DNA of 64,000 nt from the NCBI GenBank assembly GCA_001512785.1, contig LFSQ01000057.1, positions 1-64,000 of the forward strand, read 5' to 3'. Every line of letters begins with the position of its first letter. The stretch's first letter is position 1. Under the pieces are notes generated by a model. The model was not told where the DNA came from and did no database searches. It saw only the letters and a program-made list of their open reading frames with translations. Below are positions 34,627-44,295 of this stretch, one piece after another. The DNA comes from Syntrophomonas sp. DTU019. GTDB lineage: Bacteria; Bacillota; Syntrophomonadia; Syntrophomonadales; Syntrophomonadaceae. A program made the translations under genes and the position numbers.

Positions 34627-36546
34627 CTAAAGTAAACTAGCAGCTATAATTTGTCCGGACAGCTCCAGATTGTAGCCCCCCATTTTTCGAAGATTTTCGC
34701 GAAATTCAGCACTTGACAGAGCATCCATTAACCTATCCACCCAGTCAACCGGCATTAAATCGGTTAAAATACACAGGTCATACTGTTCCTCCGCTAAGGG
34801 AATAAAGTCCAGATCCATGACCCGGGCACTGGCCATAATGCCCAATCCACAGTCACAGGCATCGTTTTTCACCGCCGCGGCTACTGCCAAATGGGTATAT
34901 TCCTCCCGGTTGTAACCATTAATTGCAGTGGGATCCAGGCCTGCCTGTTTAAGCAGGTAATCCAGCAGTATGCGGGTTCCGGCTCCTTTTTGACGATTGA
35001 TAAAACGTATCTCCGGGTTTAACAGATCTTCTAAACTGGTAATGTTTAGGGGGTTGCCTTTTTTCACTATCAAGCCCTGCTGCCTTCGGACGGCATTGAT
35101 CAGGCGCCAATTTTTTCCCTGGAGATAACGCTGAACATAACCTACATTATAACTGCCTCGCTCAGTATCCAGCAAGTGAATGCCGGCCATATGGGTTTCA
35201 CCTCGCATCAAGGCCATCAGGCCGCCCATGCTGCCTACGTTGGTAGATAATAGCCGTATCCGGTGGCGGCGGCGTAAATAATCAATCAACAGATCGATGC
35301 ACAGATCATGACTGCCCATGCAAACCAGGGAGAGCTCAATCTCGTGCCTGGGACGCATCAAAGCGACCTGGCTGTAATCCCCGGCATTAACACCTTCCTG
35401 ACCGCTGGAAATTGTGATCACCCCATCAGCTCTGACCAGATTGGAGGATACCCCTGCGCCCCTGCTCAAAGGATAAGCCAGGTAGCGATCCTGTATTTTA
35501 GCCACGTTAACATAGACAAATTCGTCGACTCCCATAGGTGAGGCTATTTTCCTCGTAAGCTGGCAGGGCAGTTTCTCATCATCTGGAACTACCAGGCCTT
35601 GTTTTCTGTATAATAAAGGTTTGGCAAAAAGGGTAAAAACCAATTGTGCTGATACCGGGTATCCGGGAACCCCGATCACCGGTTTTCCCCCGATTAGTCC
35701 TAAGATCGCAGGTTTGCCGGGTTTTATTGCCAAACCATGATTGAGAACCGTACCCAGGTGGTCAATAACAGCGGAGGTATAGTCTTCTCGGCCTGCTGAG
35801 GAGCCGGAGCAGATGACCAGCAGATCGCATTGCGGCTCGACTTCTCGAACTGCTTGCAGCAGCTTGTCCCAATCATCTTCAACAATGGAGTGACGTATGG
35901 CCCTGGCTCCCCACTCCCGGCACAATGCTTCCAGCATATAGCTGTTTGATTCCACAATCTTGCCCGGTTCCATATCAGGCGAGGCGGAGGCTACTAATTC
36001 AGTGCCGGTAGGGATAATCCCCACTACCGGCTGCCGAAAAACCGCTACTCTTTCTACCGCCGCACTGATCAAGGCAGCGATCTCATAACTGCCCAGGCGA
36101 TATGAGCTGGGTACGATCATATCCTGAGCTACCAGATCTTCCCCTACGGAGCGGATATGCTGCCAGGGAACCGCGGCCTTGACTATTTCGGCCTCATTGC
36201 CGAAAAAGTTGACATCCTCAATCATGATAACCGCATCAAACGGCGGCGGCACATAATCACCGGTATCTACCATTAAATACTGGTTTTCCGCCAGCCTTAC
36301 CGGAGTAGTTTCACTGGCAGCGAAGGTGTCTTTGGCCCGTACCGCAATGCCATCCATAGCAGAAGCCTGGTAATGAGGCGAAGAACGCCTGGACAACACC
36401 GGCCGGGAGGTAACCCGCCCCAGACATTGGCTTACCTCGATCCATTCTTCTGCGGGGCAAAAATAGCCAATTTCATCCAAGGCCTGGTTAAAGTTTATAA
36501 TGGCTTCCTTTAAAGGAGTATTCTTGATATATATGTTCCTTTTCAT
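34627..36546 (-). CDS. MoeA fused to a PBP-like (LysR-type substrate) domain
   Basis: A 639-residue two-domain protein. Residues 1 to about 400 are MoeA, the molybdopterin molybdenumtransferase that inserts the metal into the adenylylated cofactor; GSSAGREDYT and VIGVPGYPVSAQLVF are its key loops. From about 410 a type-2 periplasmic-binding-protein fold follows without a signal peptide (LVCMGSHDLCIDLL, VGSMGGLMALMRGE, RFINRQKGAGTRILLDY), like the domain fused to ModE- and LysR-type molybdate regulators (PBP_like). Inference: this domain may bind the oxyanion, or select between molybdate and tungstate. The gene reads toward fdnG, 302 bp upstream of it. A stand-alone moeA is divergent from it. 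Confidence 0.9.
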   Translation of the reverse strand: MKRNIYIKNTPLKEAIINFNQALDEIGYFCPAEEWIEVSQCLGRVTSRPVLSRRSSPHYQASAMDGIAVRAKDTFAASETTPVRLAENQYLMVDTGDYVPPPFDAVIMIEDVNFFGNEAEIVKAAVPWQHIRSVGEDLVAQDMIVPSSYRLGSYEIAALISAAVERVAVFRQPVVGIIPTGTELVASASPDMEPGKIVESNSYMLEALCREWGARAIRHSIVEDDWDKLLQAVREVEPQCDLLVICSGSSAGREDYTSAVIDHLGTVLNHGLAIKPGKPAILGLIGGKPVIGVPGYPVSAQLVFTLFAKPLLYRKQGLVVPDDEKLPCQLTRKIASPMGVDEFVYVNVAKIQDRYLAYPLSRGAGVSSNLVRADGVITISSGQEGVNAGDYSQVALMRPRHEIELSLVCMGSHDLCIDLLIDYLRRRHRIRLLSTNVGSMGGLMALMRGETHMAGIHLLDTERGSYNVGYVQRYLQGKNWRLINAVRRQQGLIVKKGNPLNITSLEDLLNPEIRFINRQKGAGTRILLDYLLKQAGLDPTAINGYNREEYTHLAVAAAVKNDACDCGLGIMASARVMDLDFIPLAEEQYDLCILTDLMPVDWVDRLMDALSSAEFRENLRKMGGYNLELSGQIIAASLL

Positions 36547-36760
36547 AGTGCGACAGCTCCTGGATCTTTTAAATTATTTTAACGCACCACAATCAAAAAC
36601 AAAACCAAACCAAAGCAGTTCAAAGCAAAATGTATTAAGGAAAGGTTTTGCTGAACAAAAGGACGCCTCGTTTTATCTCCACAGGTGTTTAAGTATAATA
36701 GTAATAACTGTTAGGGCGGGGAATCCTCCACCCCATCAATGTGTCGGAAAGGATGTAAAC

Positions 36761-37969
36761 ATGGGCGAATTTTTACAAGTGGTAAGCTATCAGGAAGCTA
36801 TTGCGAGGTTAAAGGGCAAACTCAAGCCGCCCGGGGAAGAACAGTGCCCGCTGATCCAGTGCCGGGGCCGCGTTTTGTCCCGGGCGATTGTAAGCCCCGA
36901 AGATATGCCCGGGTTTAATCGCTCATCGGTAGATGGTTATGCAGTAAACGCCAATGATAGTTTTGGGGCCAGTGAATCGCTGCCGGCTTTTTTCCAGTGT
37001 ATCGGGGAGGTGGCTATGGGTGAAGTTCCCGCCTTTTCGCTCAATACCGGTGCCTGCGCCTGGATCCCTACCGGGGGCATGCTCCCCGCTGGCAGTGATG
37101 CCGCTGTTATGGTAGAGTACACCGAGAAGCTGGGGGAAGACACCATACTGGTCTACCGCCCGGTCAGTCCGGGGGAAAATGTAATGCGCCGGGGTGAGGA
37201 TATATCCAGCGGTGAGGAGCTGTTCGCTGCCGGGCATATGCTTCGTCCTCAGGACATCGGGCTTTTGGCATCGCTGGGGATAAGCTGGGTTCCGGTTTAC
37301 CAGGCCTATTCGATCGGCATCATCAGCAGCGGGGACGAAATCATTCCTATTGAGGTTGCGCCCAGGCCCGGCCAGGTCAGGGACGTAAATTCATACAGCC
37401 TGGCCGCGGCGGTTGAGGAAAAGGGGCATAAAGCCCGCATCTATCCGCTGGTGAGGGACAATGCCGCTGAACTCAAAGCGATGGTAGAAACCTCACTGGC
37501 ACAAAACGATATAACCTTGATGTCCGGAGGCAGTTCGGTGGGAATTGCCGATCTGACCCTGGATGTCTTGTTATCATTTGCAGGTGCAGAGCTGCTTTTT
37601 CATGGTCTGGCTGTTAAGCCAGGAAAACCGACCCTGGGAGTGAGCATTGAGGACAAACTGGTAATAGGTTTGCCCGGCCATCCAGTATCAGCCTTGATGA
37701 TGTTCAATGTGATCAGCCATCAGCTCTTTCCCCGGCGGAAAGACTTCTATATCAATGCCCGGCTGACCCAAAACATTGCCTCACAGCCGGGGAGAGATGA
37801 CTTCGTGCCGGTTTGCCTCAGCGAAGCCGCAGGCCAATGGGAGGCCTGCCCCCTTTTGGGGAAATCAGGATTAATGAGCATATTGTCCCGAGCTGATGGT
37901 TATGTTCACATCAATGCTGTAGAGCAGGGCTTAAAAGGCGGTGAAATATGCCGGGTTTATCCGTTTTAA
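36761..37969 (+). CDS. moeA: Molybdopterin molybdenumtransferase MoeA
   Basis: A 402-residue stand-alone MoeA, which ligates molybdate (or tungstate) to molybdopterin. Motifs: EDMPGFNRSSVDGYAV near the N-terminus, IPTGGMLPAGSDAAVMVE, IISSGDEI, LMSGGSSVGIADLT and VIGLPGHPVSALMMF. The frame is open back to 36500, across the divergent moeA-PBP start, but the ATG at 36761 gives the family length and is preceded by GGAAAGGA. The 214-bp region shared with the divergent moeA-PBP gene must hold both promoters. Having two MoeA proteins recalls organisms that load Mo and W separately; that role is inference. Confidence 0.94.
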   Translation: MGEFLQVVSYQEAIARLKGKLKPPGEEQCPLIQCRGRVLSRAIVSPEDMPGFNRSSVDGYAVNANDSFGASESLPAFFQCIGEVAMGEVPAFSLNTGACAWIPTGGMLPAGSDAAVMVEYTEKLGEDTILVYRPVSPGENVMRRGEDISSGEELFAAGHMLRPQDIGLLASLGISWVPVYQAYSIGIISSGDEIIPIEVAPRPGQVRDVNSYSLAAAVEEKGHKARIYPLVRDNAAELKAMVETSLAQNDITLMSGGSSVGIADLTLDVLLSFAGAELLFHGLAVKPGKPTLGVSIEDKLVIGLPGHPVSALMMFNVISHQLFPRRKDFYINARLTQNIASQPGRDDFVPVCLSEAAGQWEACPLLGKSGLMSILSRADGYVHINAVEQGLKGGEICRVYPF

Positions 37970-37972
37970 TCT

Positions 37973-39073
37973 TCAAAGTCCCAATTGCTCCTGCCAGGCG
38001 GCTACTATCTGCTGCCGCCGGGTATCAACAGCGGCAAAATCCATAGCCGGCACATAATAAGCCTCCAGTTCGTCATGCCATTTTTTTGCGGTCTGCAGGA
38101 TCTGCACCGCTTCAGAGATACCCTGGTGATAGCGATGGGTGGCTGCAAAGACCAGCTTGGACCGATTGGCCACCCCTTCATGGTCCAGTAGCTGATCGAA
38201 ATCCAGCTGACGCTTGAGCTTCCGACCTTTTATTATTTCTTTATAAGGAAGCAAAGCGGGCTCAATATGGATTAACAGCGAGTTGCTGGACGGAACCAAT
38301 ATATAGTCAAGATCATCGGGGTCTACAGGATTATGAAAGATTTCACCATATATGCCGCCTTGTTCCATCAGGTTTTTGGTGTGGGAGAAAAGATCCTGCA
38401 CCCCTGATCCCGGGCTGCCCTTCACTGCGAAGATAGCGGTTTCCTGGTCGATCAGGGTTTCCAGCCTGGTTATCAATCCCCCCGGGGTTAGAGCCCCGGC
38501 AAACAGGTGCCTTAAAGCACGGTAGTCCGAAACCGAACCAGCCAGGAAATCAGCCGTCAAAGCCTGCAGGTTGCGCTTGAGAGACCTGCTGATACGGTTT
38601 TCGGCGTAATAGTGCTTGAGTTCGTCGTAAGCCATACAGCACTCCCTGAGCCGGCCATAAGCCCGCAGGAAACATTTCGCGATCTCCTGGGTCAGGTGCA
38701 TGATCTCTTTACGATGGGCTTTGAGCATGGCCTGATCCCAATAGTCGCCCAGGTTAAGGATTTCATCTACTGCACCGGGGTAGACGGGGTCGACTACGTG
38801 CGGACTGGTGCCGTCTAAAAGGCAGAATTGCTGCTTACCGATGACTACAGCGTCTAATGAAGCGGGGTCAGAGGAACAACCGTGTTCCTCGATGTCCACA
38901 CCCAGCCCGGCGAAATGATCCGCGATTTTTTGCATGAAACTCGATTTGCCCACCCCGGGGCCGCCCTTGAGGATGATTTTCTGGGTCACATCCGGCCCTA
39001 CCACCTGATCATAGAAAGAGAAAAAGCCAAAACGGGTGTTGCCGCCCGGGTAAACATGCCTACGGATTGCCAT
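37973..39073 (-). CDS. Tandem P-loop ATPase of unknown function
   Basis: A 366-residue soluble protein found in many spore-forming Firmicutes (resembling the PRK06851 group). Residues 35-50 carry a perfect Walker A, LKGGPGVGKSSFMQKIA. A second half starting near residue 215 repeats the pattern as VKGSPGSGVQDLFSHT, where the P-loop lysine is lost, so the protein looks like a duplicated NTPase with a dead second copy. Other conserved words are HGCSSDPASLDAVVIG and LLDGTSPHVVDP. GGGGG lies ahead of the ATG. It converges on moeA (3 bp between the stops) and is divergent from recJ; neither neighbour suggests a function. Confidence 0.85.
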   Translation of the reverse strand: MAIRRHVYPGGNTRFGFFSFYDQVVGPDVTQKIILKGGPGVGKSSFMQKIADHFAGLGVDIEEHGCSSDPASLDAVVIGKQQFCLLDGTSPHVVDPVYPGAVDEILNLGDYWDQAMLKAHRKEIMHLTQEIAKCFLRAYGRLRECCMAYDELKHYYAENRISRSLKRNLQALTADFLAGSVSDYRALRHLFAGALTPGGLITRLETLIDQETAIFAVKGSPGSGVQDLFSHTKNLMEQGGIYGEIFHNPVDPDDLDYILVPSSNSLLIHIEPALLPYKEIIKGRKLKRQLDFDQLLDHEGVANRSKLVFAATHRYHQGISEAVQILQTAKKWHDELEAYYVPAMDFAAVDTRRQQIVAAWQEQLGL

Positions 39074-39310
39074 ATTCTAAACCCCCATTTCCACATTAAC
39101 CGCCTTGTTGTTATTAAATCTATATGGCCTAAAGCCTAAAATATGTGGCCATACTCTATGGATACAGCATACCCGGTTTTGCCCGCCTGCCTTCAAGAAA
39201 TATACTGCGGTTAAGGCGGCATTCAATTATAATTGTATAATTGATAGGAAATCGAGCCCGGGCAGCAGGGCTTTATGGCCGCTTATCGGGCCCGGATGGG
39301 AGAGGAATAC

Positions 39311-42106
39311 ATGGATCAGTCTTTGTGGGCCTATCGCCATTATGATATACAGTCAGCCCGGGACATGGCCAATAAACTGGGTATAAGCACTGCAGCTGCA
39401 ATCCTCCTGCAGCAGCGTGGCTGTACGAGTGAAGAACAGTGTCGTCGTTTTCTGGCACCCCGTTTGGAAGATCTAACCCCACCGCTGTGCATGGGGGGGA
39501 TGGCAGCAGCGGTGGATATTATCCGCCGGGCTGTAGCCAGCCAAAAGCCTATCATAATCTTTGGGGATTATGATGTTGACGGGGTGTGCAGTGTGGTAAT
39601 CCTGCGCGAATGCCTGGAAAGCCTGGGGGCAGAGGTTGACTGCTATATACCCGACCGGTTTGAGGAAGGCTACGGCCTTAACCAGGAGGCTATAGAGCAA
39701 CTGGCCGAGCGCGGCTTTGGATTATTGATAACCGTGGATTGCGGTATCAGGTCAGTAGAAGAAGTGGCCAGAGCGAAAAGTATGGGACTTGAGGTGGTGG
39801 TAACCGATCACCATCAACCGGGAGACATACTGCCTGAGGCCGATGCGGTTGTAAACCCCCATTTGGATCGGATCGAGGCCTGTCAGGGGCTGTGCGGGGC
39901 CGGGGTGGCTTATCAGCTGTCCCGGGCACTGGGGTCAGGATGTGATCATACTTCCTGGCTGGATCTGGTGGCTCTGGCCACTGTCGCTGATATAGTCGAT
40001 TTGACACATGACAACCGCATTCTGGTCAAGCATGGCCTGGAGCGCATCGCCCAGACCAAACGGCCGGGTTTGAGGTGTTTGATGGAATTGGGGGGGATAC
40101 AGGCTGACAAACCCCTTAACACCTGGCAGATCGGCTTCATACTGGGACCCCGGCTCAACGCAGCGGGCAGGCTCAGTGATGCCCGGCTCAGCGCGGAACT
40201 GCTTTATACTCGTGATGAGCAGCAAGCCCGTTATCTGGCCGAGGTCTTAAACCGGCTAAACGATGAGCGCAAGCAAACTGAGGAGATCATCATGGGCGAA
40301 GCCTCTTTAAAGATAGCTCATCAGCCTGAGGTGCTGGAAAAACATGTCCTGGTCTTGGATGGGAAACAGTGGCACCATGGGGTTTTGGGCATAGTAGCTT
40401 CCAGGCTCAGTGAAATGTATAAAAAGCCGGTTATCCTCATCAATTGGGAGGATGACAGCGGGCGCGGTTCATGCCGCAGCGTTGAAGGCTTTGACATATA
40501 TAAGGCCTTAGAAGCCTGTCAGCAACACCTGCTGCAGTTTGGGGGACATCCTATGGCCGCCGGCCTTACCATCGCCAAAGATCAGTTGAGCCCTTTTATC
40601 GCAGCCCTGCAGCGCTGGTGTACAGAATCAGGTTCGGCCGGTCAGGGGAAACAGGAGTACCTCATTGATCTGGAGCTTGATCCCAGGCAGATCAATGAAG
40701 AGCTGTGGCAGGACATTCAGGCCCTGGAGCCTTTTGGGCCCGGCAATCCGGTGCCGGTTCTGACAGTCCGCGGGGTTGAATTACAGCAAGCAGCCATGGT
40801 CGGTTCAGAAGGCCGGCACTTCAGAGCTCGCCTGCAGGGCTCAGGCTTAAACGCGATTGCCTTTGACCGCCCTCAATATGCCGGTTTTAGGGCGGAGCAA
40901 TATCGGGCTGACCTCATTTTCCAGCTGGATCGCAATGAATTCCGGGGACGCAACTATTTGCAGCTCAAAATCCTGCAGATGAGGCCTTCTTACCTCTGGG
41001 ATCTGAGCCTGGAAAGCCTTTTACAGCCCTGGCTGCAGGAGGTTTTAAAGCTCCTTGAGGAGCACCCTGCGGTTATGCTCATAGCGCCAACATATCGCGT
41101 TTTGAATAAACTGCAACAGAGGCTGGGATTGTGGCTGCGCGATACCGCCTTGTACAGCCTGCACGGCCATCTGCCCGCAGCGCAGCGCCAGGCCCGGGAA
41201 CAGGCCTTGTTATCCGGCAAGCCGGGGGTTTACCTGTTAAGCAGTGCTTACCGTTACTATCTGCAGAAAAAGACTGATCAGCACATAGATAGCATCTGCA
41301 CCAGGGAGATATTGAGGAGCCAGGCCCATGCAGCGGCCGGTTATGATGAGGACAGTTGGGGAATGGCCTTGGGAGCCATCAATCCGGATATCGACGCATA
41401 CATCACAGAATCCGCACAAATACCGGGCAAGGGTAAATTCGCAGTTTACGTCAATCGCCACCGGACCATACAGAACTGGAAAGCCCTGGCTGAGCCGCTG
41501 TTTCTGGAAGCAGGTCTTAAGGATGTGCAATTGCGCCGCATGATCCGGGGCCAGTTCTCCCGGGCTAAAGAGGGCTTTCTGCTTACCGATGGCAATGCCT
41601 GCGGTATGCCCATAGATGAGCTTGACGGGATATGGATGGCTGATCTGCCTTTTAGCGTGGCGGAGGTCAATCTGATCTTGAGCGGCATGGGAGCAGGGGT
41701 ATCTTCCCCCCTGGTCCTGCGCTACAATCAAAGCCAGGTCGATGCCAACCGGCAGTACCTGAACCAGGCTTATCCCGATATGGAATACATCAGGTCTATC
41801 TGGTCAGCCCTGCGCTATTTGGGACAGAGCCAGCTTTATGGAGAGCTGTCCCAGTTTTGCCGGAGGCTCTCCCCCATTGCCCGGCAAGAGGTGACCACTG
41901 CAGGTCTTGAGGCCGCATTGCACATACTTGCCGATCTGGGCTTGTGCCAGTTCAAGAAAAAGGGTAGTATAATGGCAATACAGCTTATGTTTGATGCCAA
42001 TAACAGCAGAAATATCTCGAACTCCCCCTATTATCTGGAGGGCCTGGCGGAAAAAAAAGCGTTTCAGGATTTGGTCAATAGAATTCAATTAATGCCGCTG
42101 TGGTGA
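39311..42106 (+). CDS. recJ: Single-stranded-DNA-specific exonuclease RecJ
   Basis: RecJ degrades single-stranded DNA 5' to 3' in recombination and repair. DHH-family motifs are clear: FGDYDVDGVCSVV, TVDCGI, VVTDHHQPG (DHH), and the DHHA1 GGHPMAAGLTI; the OB-fold follows. At 931 residues it is longer than E. coli RecJ, owing to a C-terminal extension of roughly 350 residues typical of Firmicutes. Part of that extension (APTYRVLNKLQ and later LHGHLPAAQRQAREQALLSG) recalls the C-terminal half of an SF2 helicase but lacks its catalytic motifs. The frame opens at 39275, but the ATG at 39311 has AGAGGA and is preferred. It overlaps rel by one base. Confidence 0.95.
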   Translation: MDQSLWAYRHYDIQSARDMANKLGISTAAAILLQQRGCTSEEQCRRFLAPRLEDLTPPLCMGGMAAAVDIIRRAVASQKPIIIFGDYDVDGVCSVVILRECLESLGAEVDCYIPDRFEEGYGLNQEAIEQLAERGFGLLITVDCGIRSVEEVARAKSMGLEVVVTDHHQPGDILPEADAVVNPHLDRIEACQGLCGAGVAYQLSRALGSGCDHTSWLDLVALATVADIVDLTHDNRILVKHGLERIAQTKRPGLRCLMELGGIQADKPLNTWQIGFILGPRLNAAGRLSDARLSAELLYTRDEQQARYLAEVLNRLNDERKQTEEIIMGEASLKIAHQPEVLEKHVLVLDGKQWHHGVLGIVASRLSEMYKKPVILINWEDDSGRGSCRSVEGFDIYKALEACQQHLLQFGGHPMAAGLTIAKDQLSPFIAALQRWCTESGSAGQGKQEYLIDLELDPRQINEELWQDIQALEPFGPGNPVPVLTVRGVELQQAAMVGSEGRHFRARLQGSGLNAIAFDRPQYAGFRAEQYRADLIFQLDRNEFRGRNYLQLKILQMRPSYLWDLSLESLLQPWLQEVLKLLEEHPAVMLIAPTYRVLNKLQQRLGLWLRDTALYSLHGHLPAAQRQAREQALLSGKPGVYLLSSAYRYYLQKKTDQHIDSICTREILRSQAHAAAGYDEDSWGMALGAINPDIDAYITESAQIPGKGKFAVYVNRHRTIQNWKALAEPLFLEAGLKDVQLRRMIRGQFSRAKEGFLLTDGNACGMPIDELDGIWMADLPFSVAEVNLILSGMGAGVSSPLVLRYNQSQVDANRQYLNQAYPDMEYIRSIWSALRYLGQSQLYGELSQFCRRLSPIARQEVTTAGLEAALHILADLGLCQFKKKGSIMAIQLMFDANNSRNISNSPYYLEGLAEKKAFQDLVNRIQLMPLW

Positions 42107-44295
42107 TGTTTATGGATCCACAATTACAGCAGATACTGGATAAGGTAAGCTCTTATGATCCGGATGCCAATCTGGCTCTCATAACCAAGGCATATCAATA
42201 CGCCAGTAAAGCGCATGAGAACCAAAAGCGAATATCGGGAGATCCCTACATCAGCCATCCGGTTGAAGTAGCCCTGATTCTGGCAGACATCGAAATGGAT
42301 GCTGCCTCCATCTGTGCTGCCCTGCTGCATGATGTGGTGGAAGACACCATTGTCACTTATCAGGATGTGGTCAGGGAGTTCGGTGAAGAGATTGCTTTGC
42401 TGGTAGATGGGGTCACCAAGCTTTCGCGCATTAATTTCAAGACCAAAGAAGATGCTCAGGCAGAAAACCTGCGCAAGATGTTTATCGCCATGGCCAAGGA
42501 TATTCGGGTGATACTGATAAAACTGGCTGATCGCCTGCATAACATGCGCACCCTCAATTATCAGAGCGAGAGCAAGCAGAAGGAAATAGCCACCGAAACC
42601 CAGGAAATATTCGCGCCTTTGGCGCACCGCCTGGGGATTTTCAAATTCAAATGGGAACTTGAGGATTTGGCTTTTTCTTATCTGGATAATGAGACCTACC
42701 GGGAAGTAGCCGCCCGCCTAAAGCTCAAGCGCAAACAGCGTGAGGAATATGTCAATGAGCTGATCGAACAGATCCGCACCGGTCTGGATCAAATCGGCAT
42801 AAAAGCCGAGATCAAAGGGCGTCCCAAAAACATCTACAGCATTTACAAGAAGATGATCAAACAGGGCAAGGACATCGACGAGATTTACGATAAAATCGCC
42901 ATCCGGGTGATAGTTGACGACATTCGCCAGTGCTATGGGGTATTGGGGATTATCCATACCATGTGGAAGCCCTTGCCGGGGCGCTTCAAAGACTATATTG
43001 CCACCCCCAAGCCCAATATGTACCAGTCCTTGCACACCACCTTGATAGGCAAAGGCGGGGAGCCTTTTGAGGTGCAAATCCGCACCTGGGAAATGCACCG
43101 CACCTCCGAATACGGCATTGCGGCCCACTGGCGCTATAAAGAGGGCGACAGCACCCGGGAGCGCAAACTGGATGAGAAACTGTCCTGGCTGCGCCAGATA
43201 CTGGAATGGCAGCAGGATATCAAAGATACCGCTGAGTTTATGGAATCGCTGAAAATAGACCTGTTTGATGACACCGTGTTTGTGTTCACCCCCAAAGGAG
43301 CAGTCATCGAATTGCCCAAGGGTTCCTGCCCGGTTGATTTTGCCTATCGCGTGCATACCGAGGTAGGCCATCAATGCACCGGAGCGCGGGTCAACGGGCG
43401 CATCGTGCCCCTGGATTACACTCTCAACAACGGCGAAATAGTGGAAATAATCACCTCCAAAAGCTCTCCCGGGCCATCCAAGGATTGGCTTAATTTTGTC
43501 AAAACCTCTTCTGCCAAGAGCCGCATCAGAGCCTGGTTTAAGCGGGAAAAGCGGCAGGTCAACATCATGCGCGGCCACGAAATGCTGGAAAAGGCTCTGA
43601 AGAAGAAACACCTCGATCCCCGCGAACTGCTCAAAGAGGAAAAACTGACCGATATAGCCAAACGCCTGGGCTACACTAGCGCTGACGATCTTTTGGCGGC
43701 TCTGGGGGATGGTGCCATAACTGTCAATCAGGTTATCAATAAACAAAAAGAGCTGTATTTTCAGGATGCCAGCGTAGAGGACATTTTTAAACCCAATCTC
43801 AGCCGCCCTGCATCGCAGCTGCACAAAGAAATCAAGGCTTTGCGCATCAAAGGTGTGGATGATGTGGCCATACGCCTGGCGCGTTGTTGCAACCCCTTGC
43901 CTGGTGACCAGGTTTTGGGTTATATTACTCGAGGACGGGGAGTGTCCGTACATCGTCAGGACTGTCCCAATATGCAGAATTATATGCATAATGAACCGGA
44001 TCGCATCATTGAAGTGGAGTGGGCTGATGACCGGGGCATATATGGGGTGGAACTGGAGGTTAGGGCTATAGACCGTCCGCGCCTTACTACCGATGTCATG
44101 ATCGTCATCGCCGATACCAAAACCCACATCAACTCGGTTTATTCGCGAATTACCAAGAATAATCGAGTGGTTATGAACTTTAAGCTGGAGATTAAAGATA
44201 TGGGCCATTTACAGGCGGTTATCCAGAGAATTCAAAAGGTTAAAGACGTGATGGATGTGAAACGGGTATTGCCAGGCGAGTACAGGAGAGATTAG
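42106..44295 (+). CDS. relA: Bifunctional (p)ppGpp synthetase/hydrolase Rel
   Basis: Rel makes and degrades the stringent-response alarmone (p)ppGpp. The N-terminal HD hydrolase domain is intact (SHPVEVALILADIEMD, then LLHDVVEDT with HD and ED). The synthetase domain has GRFKDYIATPKPNMYQSLHTT with the RxKD motif of bifunctional enzymes. A TGS domain (VFVFTPKGAVIELPKGSCPVDFAYRVHTE), a zinc-finger region (RCCNPLPGDQVLGY) and a C-terminal ACT domain follow. The length is 729 residues. ATG at 42106 overlaps the recJ stop as TGATG, suggesting coupling; ATG at 42112 and upstream GTG codons are alternatives. dtd starts directly after its stop, as in many Firmicutes. Confidence 0.97.
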   Translation: MFMDPQLQQILDKVSSYDPDANLALITKAYQYASKAHENQKRISGDPYISHPVEVALILADIEMDAASICAALLHDVVEDTIVTYQDVVREFGEEIALLVDGVTKLSRINFKTKEDAQAENLRKMFIAMAKDIRVILIKLADRLHNMRTLNYQSESKQKEIATETQEIFAPLAHRLGIFKFKWELEDLAFSYLDNETYREVAARLKLKRKQREEYVNELIEQIRTGLDQIGIKAEIKGRPKNIYSIYKKMIKQGKDIDEIYDKIAIRVIVDDIRQCYGVLGIIHTMWKPLPGRFKDYIATPKPNMYQSLHTTLIGKGGEPFEVQIRTWEMHRTSEYGIAAHWRYKEGDSTRERKLDEKLSWLRQILEWQQDIKDTAEFMESLKIDLFDDTVFVFTPKGAVIELPKGSCPVDFAYRVHTEVGHQCTGARVNGRIVPLDYTLNNGEIVEIITSKSSPGPSKDWLNFVKTSSAKSRIRAWFKREKRQVNIMRGHEMLEKALKKKHLDPRELLKEEKLTDIAKRLGYTSADDLLAALGDGAITVNQVINKQKELYFQDASVEDIFKPNLSRPASQLHKEIKALRIKGVDDVAIRLARCCNPLPGDQVLGYITRGRGVSVHRQDCPNMQNYMHNEPDRIIEVEWADDRGIYGVELEVRAIDRPRLTTDVMIVIADTKTHINSVYSRITKNNRVVMNFKLEIKDMGHLQAVIQRIQKVKDVMDVKRVLPGEYRRD

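Noticed and set aside
42718-44208. 496-codon open frame on the minus strand
   Set aside because: It lies wholly antisense to rel, whose domains are intact, and its translation is low in recognisable motifs; long antisense frames are common opposite biased codons.
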